Assembly: GCF_036588685.1 (NCBI RefSeq)
Contig: NC_086375.1
Coordinates: 39,144,566 to 39,208,565 of the forward strand
Length of the DNA: 64,000 bases
Reading direction: 5' to 3'
Source: Mytilus trossulus
Taxonomy: Eukaryota > Mollusca > Bivalvia > Mytilida > Mytilidae
The notes beneath the pieces were generated by a model. That model was given only the letters and a program-made list of their open reading frames with translations. It did not search any database and was not told where the DNA came from. This document shows positions 34,801 through 42,190 of the stretch, piece after piece (the first letter of the stretch is position 1; every line of letters begins with the position of its first letter). A program made the translations under genes and the position numbers.

Positions 34801-37173
34801 TGACGCAGGCATGCGAACTATATAAATATCATGGTCCTGAATCATTAAATTATCATAACTGAACATGAAAACCTACATATTTCATTAAGCATTAGTCTTT
34901 CTTAATCCGCTTTTGCAGTGTATATGATTGAAAGTTTGACTGAACGTATCGAAAAGTGGGATGAAATATTTTGTTCAAGTTAAAACTGAGTCTCTCTAGC
35001 TTCCACAGACCAGAGTTTAGAGCTTCCACAGACCAGGTTAGCCTCGAACAAAATTGTGTCCGCTGTAAAGGTGCATTTTGAAGTATCTCAAGTTCCAACT
35101 ACGACGATAACTGTCCGGCACTATCCCCGTTTAAACCGAGTCATGTTAATTTTCACTTTATTAGCTATGAGTAATATGACAACTTTATTTATAGATGGGT
35201 TCCTTTCAAGGTTAACATGGCTGTCCTGACCTTGATTCCATAGTCATGGATTATTTGTAATGTTGAATTCATGTTATACTTGTAGTAAAACCTTTGAATT
35301 CACCTGTTCCTTAAACTTTCAAAATAAAATCGATCATTGGCAGTAAAGCTTTTCTGAATAAAACGCGTAATTTGTAACCATTTATAACCTTTATATATCA
35401 TCTATTAACTCTGATGTACATTAAACTATTTATACAAAAAAATTATCACTTATAAGAACGTTGCTATTTTGCACTTAACTCGCAAATATCTTTTTAAATA
35501 AGATGGAGATGATGGGATTCTAAACTTTCTATCCGCAACATTTTTTTGACACAGATCATTTGAATATTGACAGTATTATTTTATCTGGAAATTCCAGATA
35601 GCTTGCATCATAGACATAAAACACTATGCCATTTGATTTTTTCCAAGTTTCTCTTTATATGGTTTAAGAAATGAAATAAGTTGTACTCTGGATCAGATCA
35701 TCCGATAAAGTTCAATCATAAGGATTTGGACGGGGTTTCTTAAATTAGAGAATAGTAGGAAGAAAATATAAAGAATAGAAAAAAGAGAAAAATATAAGAA
35801 TAGAGAAAAATGAGGCGTAAAAGTATAACGAATATAGAATATTGGGAAAAAAACTTTAACTAAGAAAGAAGAAACATGGTATAACAAATTAAATAATAGA
35901 GAATTCCCCTATCGAGATCCTCAATCATGTTATGAAACAAAAACGCTCTAGTCTAACAAGAAAAAGCAGCATGAAGTAATTTCCATTGATGCTAATACCT
36001 TCAATATTGATGGAATCTCCGTGGGATTCCTCTCTTCAGGTAAAACCGACAACGATACATTAATTTAATGATTCTTTTTGCTTATAAGTGATATATGAGC
36101 AGACATAACTTAAATATACGATAGCTGAATCGATTATAGGACGAAAATGAATATTAAAACTTTTAATATTGTCTCGAATATATATTTCCATTGAAATAAC
36201 GATTTTGTTATCTACATTCTGCAATATAATCTATTGATTAAAGTTATCCAATAGTTGTCGTCTGCTTGGCACGACACTAGGAGACATATTGTTATAAGCA
36301 AAGAGAATGCAGGAATTTGAAGTCAGACCTGACGTGACAAGTAAATAATTCAATTCGAAGTATTATTACTAATATGCCTTAAAGGGGATACCAGTATTCT
36401 GCAAAATAATCGATTTGTAGATTAGTTTCTTGGCGCCAGCATTGTTAGAAAAGTTTAGTATTTCGAAAAATATAGCATACACACTGTGTTCGCAAATATT
36501 GTCTCGACTTCCACAATGTAAAATGCATACTTCTAAAATAACAAAACAACAATAAACATGAGACAAGTTGACTAGCTTGTAATTATTGGTTTCGAATCAT
36601 ATAACCATTTGAGTTTTTTTTTCTCACTTTTGTACACATTCGTATCCTCAACTAATCCTGTATTTTATTTAGCAGAATATTCATTTTCACCCCGTCTTGT
36701 GAACCCCCTCCCCCTCCCCTAGTTCTTTTATATGAATTAGACCGTTGGTTTTCCCTTTTGTATACTAGTACAGTGATAATGGACGTCATACTAAACTCCG
36801 ATTTATACACAAGAAACTAAAATTAAAAATCATACAAGACTAATAAAGGCAAGAGGCTCCTGACTTGGAACAGGCGCAAAATTGCGACGGGGTTAAACAT
36901 GTTTATGAGATCTCAACCCTCCCCCTATACTTTAGCCAATGTAGAAAAGTAAACGCATAACAATATATCTATTTAACACCTATAAAATCAAATGGTCCCT
37001 AATGGCAATTGCATCTTTTTCAGAACAACTTTCCAGACGATGATCACAGCGATGCTACTGTTGATTTTTGTGTTGGAGCCCACAAAGCTAGGATTTCTCT
37101 ACAGAGTGCCGGTTGTAGTAACGCTACAATAAACCAGATGCTCACAATTGACGGTATACCGGTCCCGGAATAG
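10740..37173 (+). CDS. FAIM-like protein, C-terminal half only; alternative first exons
   Basis: Coding exons are 10740-10819 (1a) or 11143-11243 (1b), then 27326-27510, 32186-32235 and 37024-37173, with intron phases 2, 1 and 0 that all agree. Predicted lengths are 154 residues (1a) and 161 (1b). The last three exons match the second half of Fas apoptotic inhibitory molecule as I recall it: KIWTF..., YSIVF, KDTLDVYLNG, FPDDD, FCVGAH, LTIDGIPVPE at the C-terminus. The full family protein has two such beta-sandwich halves; here the first half is absent and is replaced by a basic, probably helical leader and an acidic linker. FAIM proteins are cytosolic and counter death-receptor apoptosis and protein aggregation; a role here is inferred. 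Introns of 16, 4.7 and 4.8 kb are filled with repeats. No transcript evidence is available; splice sites are GT-AG. Confidence 0.82.
11143..11243 (+). CDS. FAIM-like alternative first exon 1b
   Basis: Encodes MSSLLTAFRISQMRK... and a run of Lys, Arg, Glu and Ala, 33 codons plus CG, followed by GTAAGA. The phase again fits the exon at 27326, making Arg. It lies 323 bases after exon 1a and cannot be spliced behind it as a normal internal exon, since no 3' splice site precedes the ATG in an obvious place. Separate promoters are therefore likely. Confidence 0.65.
11250..13055. other. Intron sequence, no gene seen
   Basis: Intron 1 of the FAIM-like gene. AT-rich with homopolymer runs, including a C-rich run near 11787-11800. 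No recognisable element. Confidence 0.4.
13060..14145 (+). pseudogene. LINE ORF2 C-terminal fragment with 3' end (decayed)
   Basis: This is the end of a Tx1/L1-like ORF2 lying in intron 1. The frame reads ALYCIYKLF (near 13115), then with shifts LFDYMIEPILLYGSEVWG-type wording, GELGRYPLEIR, FWSKLV and SRGQFYSLF. A stop follows at 13653-13655, a frameshift near 13735, then LPIETGRW and a C-terminal zinc-binding motif CDLC...H...C. The 3' part ends AATAAATCTTGAAATCTTGAAA, a short tandem tail typical of LINE ends. It is 5'-truncated, broken in at least three places and non-functional. Start is approximate. Confidence 0.85.
14146..15055. other. Intron sequence, no gene seen
   Basis: AT-rich intron sequence without recognised features. 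Confidence 0.4.
15065..15345 (-). repeat. Dispersed repeat, CTCCGAGG family, copy 1
   Basis: Contains AGTACTGAACTCCGAGG, ATAATAACTGTCACATTCCT and CTCACTTGTATGACAGTC in the same order as the copies at 48040-48300, 55125-55500 and 60545-60790; the opposite orientation appears at 29555-29700 and 51420-51515. No coding potential. Confidence 0.7.
15350..17085. other. Intron sequence, no gene seen
   Basis: Open stretches such as 16196-16426 and 16594-16875 have no recognisable protein features and no splice context. Confidence 0.4.
17090..17325 (+). repeat. Old copy of the CCCGGTAGTCAG / GACGAAACGCGCGTC family
   Basis: A diverged copy of the unit that forms the array at 18660-19830: TATCACCAGCCCGGTAGTCAG, then GACATGAAATATCATTG, then a segment like ATTGCCTTAGC. 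Much more decayed than the array. Confidence 0.55.
17945..18410 (+). repeat. Two abutting dispersed repeats
   Basis: The first part (to about 18140) carries ATAAATCCATGGACAAAAAA, GAGGGAAACGCATTAAATAT and GGACCGAGCATCAGACAAAA. The second part (18160-18410) is the GACGAAACGCGCGTC family, with CTCAATGCTCTTCAAC, GAGCGTCACTGATGAGTCTT and ATAATCCTGGTACCTTTGAT. I recall both as abundant in mussel DNA. Confidence 0.7.
18661..19835 (+). repeat. 360-bp tandem array, more than three units
   Basis: Anchor sequence TGAATTGTCATTG recurs with spacings of 360, 363 and 357 bases (anchors at about 18691, 19051, 19414 and 19771). Each unit holds GGTAGTCAGCACTT, CTCAATGCTCTTCAAC, GAGCGTCACTGATGAGTCTT, GACGAAACGCGCGTCT, then CACTGGGTCGATGCCACTGC and GCTGGTGGAGATTTATT. 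The same family occurs singly at 18160, 47560 (minus), 51540 (minus) and 55310 (minus). It lies inside intron 1. Confidence 0.85.
19840..20790. other. Intron sequence, no gene seen
   Basis: AT-rich with short A-runs; nothing recognised. Confidence 0.4.
20795..20955 (+). repeat. Retroposon 3' end (TTTCTCGCTGC...ATTCTCAATT)
   Basis: Contains GGGAGTTTCTCGCTGCGCTT, GAAGACCCATTGGTAGCCTT, TCTTTGACATATTTCACATT and CATTTCCATTCTCAATT. The same 3' module forms the 90-bp insert at 56899-56988 and a fragment at 39170-39245. A longer copy of the parent family lies at 21490-21850. Confidence 0.65.
21125..21235 (+). repeat. 49-bp tandem duplication
   Basis: TATAAATCAACTATACATTA and GTATATCCTGGTACCTTTGA repeat two and a third times. 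The unit contains the end of the GACGAAACGCGCGTC family (TCCTGGTACCTTTGAT), so it probably grew from a fragment of that repeat. Confidence 0.8.
21490..21850 (+). repeat. Longer copy of the retroposon family
   Basis: Starts near TTTGTTGACTGTTCTGACAT, then CTACATTGGCTAGAGGTATA, CACCTGTCCCAAGTCTGGAG, CACTGAACTAGTACACATTT and GCGTTGAAGACCCATTG. A minus-strand copy of the middle part is at 36765-36965. No frame of note. Confidence 0.65.
22385..22535 (+). repeat. 3' end of the GTTGTCTCATTG repeat family, with AT microsatellite
   Basis: Contains GACTTTGCTGTATGGTCTTT, GACCTATAT, an (AT)10 tract (about 22436-22456), then TGTCATGTGGTCTCTTGTG and AGTTGTCTCATTGACAATCA. The AT tract has grown at the GACCTATA point where the copy at 33190-34235 has instead taken up a TIR element. 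Confidence 0.7.
23105..23310 (+). repeat. Repeat fragments
   Basis: A TTTTCTATGTTGT family copy (23125-23245) is followed by a short minus-strand piece of the GACGAAACGCGCGTC family (GAAGAGCATTGAGAACCAAA near 23287). Confidence 0.55.
23311..25050. other. Intron sequence, no gene seen
   Basis: AT-rich; no recognised repeats or exons. Confidence 0.4.
25055..25480. mobile_element. MITE-like element with nested inverted repeats
   Basis: Outer arms at 25055-25084 and 25451-25480 are about 30 bases long and differ at two positions; they begin ATATCGTCG and contain GGGCTTCTAAAATG. Inside, CTTCCAAAATGTTGTATG (25117-25134) is matched exactly by its reverse complement at 25280-25297, and further CAAAATGT-type half-sites lie between. 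No protein frame, so a non-autonomous element or a foldback structure. The frame at 25372-25716 is incidental to it. Confidence 0.75.
25657..25705 (+). other. Possible extra first exon, phase does not fit
   Basis: An ATG opens MTSEIVEPRRRQNKIK followed by GTAAGG. The short basic peptide and GC-richer codons resemble first exons 1a and 1b, but the exon would end in phase 1 and the exon at 27326 needs phase 2. It would require a further exon or be a chance match. A 17-base poly-C run lies just upstream (25567-25583). Confidence 0.25.
26090..26375 (+). repeat. Decayed copy of the GTTGTCTCATTG repeat family
   Basis: Contains GTGGTTGTTGTTCGTT, ATCAGGCCGTTTGAATTG, CTTTGGTGGATAGTTGGCTC and ATCATACCACATCT in family order, with internal divergence. 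Confidence 0.55.
27326..27510 (+). CDS. FAIM-like exon 2 (linker and first strands)
   Basis: Preceded by TTATTTTCAG and followed by GTAAGTG. It has one base completing the codon from exon 1, 61 codons, and one base carried on. It encodes RERKEQQQARLFEES, an acidic Pro-rich linker, then KIWTFLLDEEPYSIVF, matching the start of the C-terminal FAIM half (W-x6-D, then Y/F-x-IV). The last 12 bases of the exon and the splice site are repeated four more times downstream in the 136-bp array. Confidence 0.8.
27499..28170 (+). repeat. Array of five 136-bp units, each with a copy of the exon 2 splice donor
   Basis: GCATCGTATTCTGTAAGTG occurs at 27499, 27635, 27771, 27907 and 28043, exactly 136 bases apart. 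The first is the real exon end and 5' splice site; the others repeat twelve exonic bases plus GTAAGTG within the intron. The first four units are nearly identical and the fifth is diverged. The unit junction holds the stem GATGCT-CATA-AGCATC. Confidence 0.93.
28600..29065. repeat. Two adjoining dispersed repeat copies
   Basis: 28600-28935 is a plus-strand GTTGTCTCATTG family copy (GCCCCAAGTCAGGAGCGTGT, TTTTATAGCCGACTTTACGG, GAATCATACCACTTC). 28945-29065 is a minus-strand TTTTCTATGTTGTG family copy (GATACCAGAGTGACAGTCAA, AACTGACAACGCCATGGCTA). Confidence 0.65.
29158..29375. mobile_element. 218-bp MITE with TA target duplication
   Basis: Ends CTCTAAACCAACTTATTTTC and GAAAATAAGTTGGTTTACAG are inverted copies with one mismatch over about 23 bases, flanked by TA on both sides (29156-29157 and 29376-29377), as in Tc1/mariner-type insertions. 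The interior is full of TTCGCG/CGCGAA half-sites, a rare pattern in this AT-rich DNA. The 115-codon frame across it is incidental. Confidence 0.85.
29555..29700 (+). repeat. CTCCGAGG family, plus-strand fragment
   Basis: Contains ATGACAGTTGTTGTCAATTC, GATTATGGACTTTCCGATTG and TTTTCCTCGGAGTTCAGTAC, the reverse complement of the copies at 15065 and 48040. Confidence 0.65.
29705..32180. other. Intron sequence, no gene seen
   Basis: Short open stretches (29974-30272) lack recognisable features. Near 31200 a minus-strand GTGGTATGATTGCCAAT fragment of the GTTGTCTCATTG family is present. A small stem AAATACGGT/ACCGTATTT lies at 31710-31734. Confidence 0.4.
32186..32235 (+). CDS. FAIM-like exon 3
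   Basis: A 50-base exon between TTTTCAG and GTAAGT. Two bases complete Tyr with the T of exon 2, then 16 codons read KDTLDVYLNGEEMDCL, ending in phase 0. This matches the KD-x2-DV-x2-NG core of the C-terminal FAIM half. Confidence 0.8.
32240..33185. other. Intron sequence, no gene seen
   Basis: AT-rich; nothing recognised. Confidence 0.4.
33190..34235 (+). repeat. GTTGTCTCATTG family copy, split by a TIR element
   Basis: The left part contains CCACTGTCCCAGGCTAATGG, GCCTGTCCAAAGTCAGGATC, GACTATGCGGTATGGACTTT and GAAGGCCGTACTTTGACC. The right part resumes at 34159 with GTTAATGTCTGTGTCATTTT and GAGAGTTGTCTCATTGGTAA. Between them sits the element at 33576-34158. The unsplit order is seen at 22385-22535. 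Confidence 0.82.
33576..34158 (+). mobile_element. TIR element copy B, complete, 583 bp
   Basis: The terminal 20 bases AAAGGAGTAGGTCCGGTAAG are repeated exactly, inverted, at the right end, and weaker inverted similarity runs on to about 39 bases. An internal inverted repeat of 26 bases with one mismatch (33818-33843 and 33901-33926, containing GTGGCCGCAT) has a 57-base loop. The target-site duplication is not clear by eye. No transposase frame. Homologous to 8765-9290. Confidence 0.87.
34240..36760. other. Intron sequence, no gene seen
   Basis: A short duplication AGCTTCCACAGACCAG occurs twice near 34998-35035. Otherwise nothing recognised. Confidence 0.4.
36765..36965 (-). repeat. Minus-strand retroposon fragment just before FAIM-like exon 4
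   Basis: Contains ACACAAGAAACTAAAATTAA, GGCAAGAGGCTCCTGACTTG, GGGGTTAAACATGTTTATGA and AGCCAATGTAGAAAAGTAAA, the reverse of the family at 21490-21850. Its end lies about 60 bases from the 3' splice site of exon 4. Confidence 0.65.
37024..37173 (+). CDS. FAIM-like exon 4 (C-terminus)
   Basis: Preceded by GCATCTTTTTCAG. 49 codons and TAG, starting NNFPDDDHSDATVDFCVGAH and ending LTIDGIPVPE. F-x-DD, F-x-VG-x-H and the I/V-PE end are the landmarks of the C-terminal FAIM half. No AATAAA close behind the stop was found. Confidence 0.82.
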   Translation, partial: NNFPDDDHSDATVDFCVGAHKARISLQSAGCSNATINQMLTIDGIPVPE

Positions 37174-37179
37174 AAATGA

Positions 37180-40100
37180 ATCATCCGGAATGAAATGGCC
37201 AGCTGTAATATACACAGATACTTTTTTTTTATTTTACATATGACACGAATTTTCTCTAAATTCAGACATTTTTTTTGACAGAAATTATGAAAAGAGAGCT
37301 ATTTTTATCTTTTTATTAACCTGAAAATAATGTCTTCAGATTTAAAATGTGATATTCAATTTATACTGTGATAATTACGTATCAGCATATATTGCTATCT
37401 ACATTATACTTATCCTAATATCAAACATAAGGATTTTTTTTTTCAAAATTAAAATAGTTTTATTGTGTAATTTGAGAAAAGAAATGAAGACCTTTTCTGC
37501 TCATGAAAACAGAAGAATAATGACACATTTTATTATTTGACTTGTGCTTTTGAAGTACAGAAATTTGTATTCAATATCTGAGGCAAGTAATACTCAGGAA
37601 GATTCTTTTTTTTCTGGAGAGACTAGAGAGGCAAGTTATGATACTAACGTATGAATGACTGTATTTTTCATATTTATGTCCATTTTATCTATCAATGCAC
37701 TTGTTATGGTTACAAAGATCCCGTCCAATATCGAATGATTTTCCAACGCAAATGGTATTGTCCCTATTTTTTGGGGTAATACAACCGTTTTGCCTTTATT
37801 TTTTACAAATGTTCAATTCCATATAGGCAAGGGCATTTCAGTTACTAGTAGATAAAGTTGCCTAAATCAAACTGCACCATGCAAGAAATGATCATAAAAA
37901 TTAAAATATTTATGAAAAAGGGCTAACACAAATCATATTTATTGCAGTAAATTTTCTGGACGATGCCCAATTAGGAAAATTTTCAGTCAACTATAGAGCT
38001 GTAGAAATTTTACTACTTTTTTTTTTAGGAAATACAAACAATCAAATGGCTGATGCATCATACAGTAACGGCTAATTCGAAATAAGTAACATTTACAAAA
38101 ACAAGTATCGAAATTTTGGATAAAACATTCAATACATCGTTTAAATGATTAAGATTTCCTTCGATTTTCATCAGGACCCTTGAAAAAAAAATACACGACA
38201 TTAAGTTTGAAGTATTTTTGCTTTATTTTCCACCGGAACAATACCATGGCTTTGGAACATTTTTCGGTATAAGTTATCCTCGATCATAACATAGTATATA
38301 TTTACAATAGGGTTTTGTATTTATATGACTTTAAGATATCTTTTTAGAAATTGCCTGTTATTATATTGTTATGTTTATATATCATGTTATAGCAAAAAAC
38401 ATATATGTGATTTAATTTGTCGTATGTAATGTTGTCCAAATGTGTGTTATTGTAGAAATTCAAAGTATTTTTTAAAAACCGTCTTTATTTTTTATTATTG
38501 TTTCAACTGCTGTTTTTTTTTGTGATGACGCTAATGTCTGATGTGCTGATTGTGTTTTATAATATTAAGAGATATGTTAAATTTCTAGTTTTATTGTTAG
38601 ATAATGCTTATATATTTTAAATGATTCTACTTTTTTTTTTAAACAAAATGTCTATAGATAACTTTACATTTTATTTTTGTTTAATGTTAATTTAGTTTTT
38701 ATTCATGTGATAATGATATATAAATAATGCCAACTGTCCTCAACGTTAGATTGTTTGCAGTGAAAATTAGTATTTGTCCATCAAAATGCCCATTTGGTAA
38801 TTCTTCACTAAAATAAGAAACTATATATTGAAAATTAAAAGAAAATTTGTTATTTAATGAAAGCCTATTTAAATTAATGTGATACCAATATAATATGTCT
38901 TTAACTTTTTTTTGGGAAAATTAGAAATGTGTGATTGGCAAATTCAAAAAAAATATTCACAAGCGTCAATTTTCGATCAGATTGTTAAAAAAATAACCAA
39001 AGTTTGTATGTGCATGTTTGAGGATTTTTTTATAGCTGATATCGGGATTTTTGTTTTGTGTCTGTAGAATTTTTAACGTTTATAAGTTATTTGAATAAAA
39101 CTAACACCACCTGAAAATTTTACCATTAATATGCAGAAGTTTTTCAACGTTCATAAATAGTATTTCGAAATCATCTTCGGCTGTCGTCTGCCCTTTGATC
39201 TAGTTGTTCTCTCTTTGACACACTCCCCATTTCCATTCTAAATTTCATTGAACAACATTTTTTTAAAAGATCTATTTAATAGACCTGCATGTTTGTTTAT
39301 AAATACAATTGAAAGAAAAAGACCCACGTATATATTGAAAAATTATACCCCTTTGCAAGGCCTCAATCTGACATAGATACCCGCCCATTTCCACCTTAAT
39401 TGTGTTAAAGGTTAATGCAGCCATATGCAAACAAACATAATCCATTTCACAGTAAAATGGAATAAAAAAGAATTGATCAAAATATTGTAATAATCAATTG
39501 ATACATTTTAAAAGTTTCATTAGTTTGTAAAGACTTATTATAATTTTAATTGCACAGATAAAAATGTACCATTGTCAACATTTTGAAAACGGAACCACAT
39601 AAACTGGGTCTGTGGTCAATGATTATGGATCTTTCTTGTTTATTATATACGTTTCTTGTTGAAACTTATCGTCTCTTATGGATTTTGTGAACTTTGTTAA
39701 ATTTCATATTTATATTTGCTGAACGTTTACGAAAGGCGTTATTATGTAGCGCATTGATACTGCATATATATGTTATGTTAGTAAATATATGTAACAAAAA
39801 GTATTGACAATTTAGATATTAAAATGCTCTTTGTTAAATTGCTTTCAGTAGAATTTCCTCCCCATTAACTCCCACCGTTGTAAGACATGTTTTTGTAATT
39901 AGCAGTTATTTGTTTTACAAATATCGTTCAAGGAAAAATGCCATTTGGTGCGTGCTAATACAAGTATTCCCAATGTAAACCATTTTGTGCTTGATGCTCT
40001 TGGTGTTTTATATATTTAGATTCAAAAATTGTTTGTCCAAACCTTCAGGAAAAAAGGTTTTCTAAATTGTGGTGTGATCTAAACTGCAATTTGTCTCATA

Positions 40101-40600
40101 CATTTTGTTTGAAACCGACGCAAAAGGAGATGTTTTTACCTCTGTCCGTCTGGCCAAACATCTTCATTTGGTTATGCCCACAAGAGTGCAGTTCTTCTAA
40201 GTTCTACTTCTTGTTTATCTAATAGTGATCTTGAAGATATGAATTTTAACTAAAAGGGGGTTGAATAGAGACAAAGCACACAGCACATCTTGAGTCAGAT
40301 TGATCATATTGTATTTTTGATTAATGCAATACTATAATGCGTATGAAAGATTGAAAATAACAGCACTGCCTATATTAAAAAAAACAGAACACAGTCAACA
40401 ACAGAGACGTTGGCATCAAAAATGTTATCTGATTTCTAATAGTCGCTGCTATATTTATTAACAACTTTTTAAACTACCACCTCGATCGATTTATTGCTTG
40501 GTTTTTAATATATTTGTGAAGATTTCATGTTGACTTCTATATTTTCGGGGTTATTTGTATCATTTCATGGTAGTATTTCCAAATATTTTGCATTCCTATT
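37180..40600. other. No gene seen
   Basis: AT-rich 3' flank or long 3' untranslated region of the FAIM-like gene. A fragment of the retroposon 3' end (CCCCATTTCCATTCTAAATT) lies near 39225-39245. Confidence 0.4.
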
Positions 40601-40619
40601 ATATCAATTTCAGCGGGTA

Positions 40620-41085
40620 AAACTTGTGTCAATGAAATAACCGTCATGACGACCACTCAACCAATACTTCTTTAGACCTTTATCAAGATTAGTACACTCA
40701 ATCAATATTCTTCTTGAGGTGAAACACAATACACGACTCGTTCTTGTATGAAACTTCACCAAGCTCAACCAATACTTCTGGTGGTGAAATACGTAACAAG
40801 TGTTCTTACTCATAGAAAAATCGTCACCAAATACGTTTAACCCATGCCTTTGAGGGCGAAATACTAAACACGTGTTCTTACTAACAGAATAACCTTCACC
40901 AGATTGGAAGAAATACATTACATGTTTTCTTGGAATAACCTGCACAAAGTACGCTTAACCCATACTTCTGGAGGAGCAATACGATATACATATTTTTAAA
41001 ATAATGGTAAACTTCACCATGTGCACTCAGATCCTTCTTTTTGTGGTGAAATACGTTACACTCTCAGCGAACCAAATCCGATGAG
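40620..41085 (+). repeat. Degenerate minisatellite, unit about 65-80 bp
   Basis: CAACCAATACTTCTGG, GGTGAAATACGTAACA, TGTTCTTACT and TTCACCA recur in order about six times with variable spacing. The 111-codon minus-strand frame (40610-40945) with repeated SKNTC-like wording is a by-product of the array. Confidence 0.75.
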
Positions 41086-41403
41086 GGCAAACACGAAAGA
41101 GTAAAAACATTTCAAGTCAAGGTGGACTAAACATTTTAAAAGGTGTATTAGTTTTTCTGCATAAATTATACTGAAAAAATACTAGTTATAAAATTAGATT
41201 GGTGAAATAACCAAACCATTTATACAAACAACAACACTTAAACATAAAGTATATTGCATGCTTGGTTTTAATTCTCGTCTGAATGCCTCTTACATTGGGA
41301 TACTTTAGACATAAAGTTGTCTTCAAGCTACGTTATAATTACTAACAAAGAATGGACGGTGTGAATCATTCTATTTACTTCCCTCTTGGACTGATTAGTG
41401 CCG

Positions 41404-41652
41404 AATTGATTGATTGATTGGTGGCAAACGCCACTTTCAGCACTAATGTGTTTTTTCCGTGGCGGTCAGTTGTTATTGGTAGAGGAATCCAGAGTACCTG
41501 TACAGAACCACTGACAGGAAAACTGTCAATCTATTCAATTAAGTTTGGAATCGAGAGCACCTGCCACGTGCATGATTCGAACTTACAACCTCAGTAATGG
41601 CAGGCTAATAATACATTAGTTCAACTACTTATACAACCAAGCCACTGAGGCC
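41404..41652 (-). mobile_element. tRNA-derived SINE
   Basis: On the minus strand the head reads GGCCTCAGTGGCTTGGTTG, an A-box-like start, followed by a B box GTTCGAATC (plus-strand 41574-41582). The body follows, with a CGCCACGG motif, and the tail is a short (AATC)n run (plus-strand GATTGATTGATTGG at 41407-41420). Length about 249 bases. It is a retroposon, not a working tRNA gene: the cloverleaf is degraded and it continues into a SINE body. Confidence 0.78.
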
Positions 41653-42190
41653 GCGATTACCGCCGATGAGTTGTTAAATTACCTGCAAACTTGTTTTGTC
41701 TCGACATATTAACTAGACTTGTTCATTTACATAATTTTTACTTTCCTTCAGATCTTTTGTCTTCTTTTTCAATCAATTTGTATTTTATAAGTAATACAAC
41801 TTTGGACAAAATACAATTGACTATAAATTAGAATGACTATCTTACTGATGTGATGGTGCAATGAATCGAAGATAATCATTTTAAAGTTTACCACTTGTTT
41901 TAGGGTCACTATGATCACTTTAATATATCTGTTGATCATTACCTATCATTTGATTTTTTCTACAAATTTCTTCAAACAAAAGTGTTGTTAAATTTTTCAA
42001 TGACAATGCAAATTTAAGCATAAGAGTTGAAACCATTTCCATCCTACTATGGTTACTAAATCTGCCGAACATGTACAAATAATTAAAACGTAATATGACC
42101 TAACACATGTTCAAAAGATCAATTTAATGTACATGCTATGTATCCTTAAAAGTATTTCGCTTTAGTCTTTCACTTAACAGTGCGTTAAAA

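Noticed and set aside
40610-40945. 111-codon minus-strand frame with SKNTC repeats, which could suggest a Cys-rich peptide family.
   Set aside because: The repeats follow the units of the minisatellite, and no signal peptide or splice context is present.
41404-41652. tRNA gene on the minus strand.
   Set aside because: A and B box-like sequences are present but the cloverleaf does not form, and the sequence continues into a SINE body and an AATC tail.
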